Shown piece by piece: positions 23,972-25,351 of a DNA stretch of 25,351 bases. The notes under the pieces were generated by a model, which saw nothing but the letters and a program-made list of their open reading frames with translations, searched no databases and had not been told where the DNA came from. The stretch covers positions 1 to 25,351 of the forward strand of contig CAYSDH010000048.1 in NCBI GenBank assembly GCA_964429805.1, given 5' to 3'. A program made the position numbers and the translations under genes. How positions within the stretch are numbered: the first letter of the stretch is position 1; each line of letters starts with the position of its first letter. This stretch comes from CAYSDH01 sp964429805. GTDB taxonomy: Bacteria; Bacteroidota; Bacteroidia; Flavobacteriales_D; JABDKJ01.

Positions 23972-24076
23972 TTCCCCCCTTTTTTTAACTACCTGTTGCT
24001 CTTCAAAAGAGTCGTTCACTTCATCTGACTAGGCTCTGCTCTGACTGTCCATCACCGTTCATTCGCAAAGGGTTCT

Positions 24077-24103
24077 AGCTGCGCCTGCTTTTCAAGCAGA
24101 GCT
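24077..24103. other. Bulged hairpin upstream of the antitoxin gene
   Basis: agct (24077-24080) and ctgctt (24085-24090) pair with aagcag plus agct (24094-24103), giving a 10-bp stem with a 4-nt bulge (gcgc) and a 3-nt loop. It lies in the 191-bp gap between the 73-aa gene and the antitoxin gene and overlaps the left direct repeat. It could be a terminator without T-run, an operator or a recombination site; the sequence does not decide. The rest of the gap shows a c6t7 run (23975-23987) and nothing else. Confidence 0.4.
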
Positions 24104-24113
24104 CAAGCTCCTC
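24085..24113 (+). repeat. Left imperfect direct repeat flanking the toxin-antitoxin module
   Basis: This 29-bp segment (ctgcttttcaagcag, then agctcaagctcctc) matches 24717-24745 at about 20 of 29 positions, including ctgct, aagcag and several scattered ctc triplets. Both copies contain a small hairpin (ctgct ... agcag). Confidence 0.35.
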
Positions 24114-24162
24114 GTAACAAACGAGTTTATAAAATCGTTATCTTAATGAAAACTCATTGAGT

Positions 24163-24381
24163 ATGGATATTCAGACGTTGAAATTGGAGCTTGTTAAGCA
24201 AATTCTAAATCTAGAGAGTAAGGATTTGATAAATAGGCTTTTCCTGACTTTGAGGAAAGAGGACAAAGACTTTGTAAGCAATCTCACGGATTCTCAAAAA
24301 CGAGAAATAGAACTTGGGCTGAGTCAGATTGAAAAAGGTGAAACAGAAGATTGGGATGGATTCCTCAGGCGAGTTTCATGA
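24163..24381 (+). CDS. Antitoxin-like protein of a type II toxin-antitoxin module
   Basis: This 72-residue protein starts at ATG 24163 (an in-frame TTG at 24157 is also possible). It is highly charged and helical: DIQTLKLELVKQILNLESKD, then LRKEDKDFVSNLTDSQK, REIELGLSQIEKGETEDW and DGFLRRVS. Small proteins with this two-helix-plus-LTDSQKREIELGL pattern are commonly annotated in Bacteroidota as antitoxins or addiction-module proteins next to RelE/ParE-family toxins. Here the stop codon overlaps the toxin start as ATGA (24378-24381), the classic coupling of such modules. The partner toxin gene is damaged, so this antitoxin is probably orphaned or under relaxed selection. No helix-turn-helix or ribbon-helix-helix DNA-binding motif is obvious, so autoregulation is uncertain. 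Confidence 0.85.
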   Translation: MDIQTLKLELVKQILNLESKDLINRLFLTLRKEDKDFVSNLTDSQKREIELGLSQIEKGETEDWDGFLRRVS

Positions 24382-24689
24382 AAATCAAACTATCGAGACT
24401 AGCGTCATTCAAAAATTGAGCGTCTTCTTGACTATTTAGAATTGAATGGTCAAAATCAACTAGAAACAATTTTCTTTCAGAGCTGAATACGACATTAAAT
24501 CTGGCGTGTACTCAACCTGATGCTTTTCCAAGGAGTCAACTAAACTCCGAGCTCAGAAAGCTTGTTCTATCAAAACATACGACACTTCTATACACTGTTC
24601 GGAAGGGTGAACTCTTTGTAGTGACTCTATTCGATTCGAGGCAGAATCCAATCGAAATTGAAAAGGAGATTAAGAAAACCTTTAGCTGA
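24378..24689 (+). pseudogene. Broken RelE/ParE-family toxin gene
   Basis: The gene starts with ATG 24378, overlapping the antitoxin stop. Frame 0 gives MKIKLSRLASFKN and then TGA (24417) and TGA (24429). Reading one base later (from 24415) gives IERLLDYLEL, and from 24444 frame 0 resumes cleanly with EWSKSTRNNFLSELNTTLNL on to TRKGEL-like and VTLFDSRQNP segments, ending in TGA at 24687. Joined, these give about 103 residues with the normal RelE/ParE layout, including the YTVRKGELFVVTLFDSRQNP core. The damage is therefore one extra base (probably in the a5 run 24411-24415) and one missing base about 30 nt later. Two sequencing errors are the alternative. No alternative start downstream of 24429 would give a complete toxin. 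Confidence 0.85.
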
Positions 24690-24716
24690 AAAGGAAAGAT
24701 GAAAATAGCTCTCCGA

Positions 24717-24745
24717 CTGCTCTTTAAGCAGCACTCGAACCGCTC
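24717..24745 (+). repeat. Right imperfect direct repeat flanking the toxin-antitoxin module
   Basis: This is the counterpart of 24085-24113, 632 bp away, in the same orientation: ctgctctttaagcag, then cactcgaaccgctc. It lies 27 bp past the toxin stop. The identity is modest, so a common origin is only possible. Confidence 0.35.
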
Positions 24746-24786
24746 AAAATAACGCATTCAAACTTCACCAAGAGTCAACCCAATCC

Positions 24787-25351
24787 TCAGCGACTATACC
24801 TCCCAAATCCCCCACGGTGGCCTTTGTTTCTTGGTTTTTTTTCCTCATCTTCTGGTTCAGGTAGCTTAGACCAGATGCGGTTGTTCAGGTTGAGCTCGTC
24901 CACCAGACTTAGAGCCAGCTGCATGTCATCATGATACTCTTTTGAGCGGTCGTAGTTGAGCAGTGTTCTAAATATATTGGGCTCAAAGAAGTCTTTACTC
25001 ATCGGTATGCCGACAAAGACATTGGAGTTGTGAAACGCCATGGACACTGTAATCTCATGCTTCTCACAAAAATTATAGATACGCTCCATCAAGTTAGGGG
25101 TCAAGATGTATCGCGCCTCTACTTGATCCGTAGAGTAGACGGCAAACATCTTTTCAAAATCTGGATTTTCCAGCTGTACCAACTCACCGCGCGACTTGTC
25201 TAATTTCTGAAGCTGTTGACCCATATTGCCGAGCACCTTTTCAGCCAAGTCTGGCAAAATGACCGTGCGACCATTAAACTTCTTGTTGAAGTCCGCCTTA
25301 AAAAACAAGCCTTTAAATATGTAATGAAGGCTCCTCGTGAGGAATACGGAA
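24787..25351 (-). CDS. DUF3137 domain protein, N-terminal part cut off by the window edge
   Basis: The frame stays open to the right edge: upstream of the TTG at 25306-25308 the in-frame codons read YIFKGLFFKADFNKKF, typical of DUF3137, so the TTG is internal and the gene is partial. The visible 188 residues include VILPDLAEKVLGNMGQQL, the family core DQVEARYILTPNLMERI, then FVGIPMSKDFFEPNIF and a basic, low-complexity tail (NKGHRGGFGRYSR). DUF3137 proteins are usually membrane-attached, with an N-terminal helix pair outside this window, and are often encoded beside lemA. The lemA gene could lie to the right of the window (inference). The function is unknown. Confidence 0.88.
   Translation of the reverse strand, partial: SVFLTRSLHYIFKGLFFKADFNKKFNGRTVILPDLAEKVLGNMGQQLQKLDKSRGELVQLENPDFEKMFAVYSTDQVEARYILTPNLMERIYNFCEKHEITVSMAFHNSNVFVGIPMSKDFFEPNIFRTLLNYDRSKEYHDDMQLALSLVDELNLNNRIWSKLPEPEDEEKKPRNKGHRGGFGRYSR

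Noticed and set aside
24077..24135. A possible integron attC site near the antitoxin gene
   Set aside because: The hairpin lacks a convincing pair of R boxes (GTTRRRY and RYYYAAC), so no attC call can be supported.
24711..24750. A tRNA-like T-arm (GGTTCGAG on the minus strand)
   Set aside because: The surrounding bases do not form a T-stem or acceptor stem, and no anticodon arm is present.
24536..24757. A 73-residue minus-strand frame over the toxin region
   Set aside because: It is antisense to the toxin frame, whose amino-acid pattern is clearly RelE/ParE-like.

Overview
The window comes from a free-living member of the Bacteroidota. Three things support this: a protein with a type IX secretion (T9SS) C-terminal sorting region (2429-3250), several lipoprotein and DUF families typical of the phylum (DUF4292, DUF4837, EnvC-like), and Bacteroidota-style promoter elements (TAnnTTTG) placed very close to start codons. 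The order within the phylum cannot be settled from sequence alone. Most genes are ordinary chromosomal housekeeping or envelope genes.

Left part, mostly minus strand (1-9954). A YifB/ComM-like AAA ATPase runs off the left edge. It is followed by a lipoprotein with a START-like domain, a T9SS-exported protein with a single CxxCH motif, a three-domain DsbD reductase, a VUT-family queuosine-precursor transporter without a conventional start codon, a LytS-type histidine kinase with its LytTR response regulator, and the tRNA-lysidine synthetase TilS. Related short-period repeat tracts lie at the 3' ends of the two secreted-protein genes and contain their stop codons.

Middle and right part, plus strand (10019-23971). 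A crotonase-family enoyl-CoA hydratase, a polysaccharide flippase and a cytosolic S9 prolyl-oligopeptidase come first. An unrecognised 145-aa gene follows on the opposite strand. Then comes a long envelope-maintenance block: dUTPase, TPR lipoprotein, DUF4292 lipoprotein, EnvC-like amidase activator, TatA, GatA, a MltD-type lytic transglycosylase with two LysM domains, and a DUF4837 lipoprotein. Spacings of 4-100 bp and a 64-bp overlap suggest one or two operons linking peptidoglycan remodelling, Tat export and outer-membrane lipoproteins. Several genes here start with TTG or GTG.

Right end (23972-25351). An intact small antitoxin-like gene is joined through an ATGA overlap to a RelE/ParE-like toxin gene that has been broken. 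One inserted base and one compensating missing base, about 30 nt apart, leave two in-frame stops near its start. The rest of the toxin frame is clean to its natural stop. Imperfect 29-bp direct repeats flank the module. A partial DUF3137 gene runs off the right edge.

No tRNA, rRNA, CRISPR array, insertion sequence or phage gene was found. The most notable observations are the decayed toxin-antitoxin module, the recurrent GTACATT promoter motif a few bases from start codons, the repeat tracts at gene ends, and the missing canonical start of the transporter gene.
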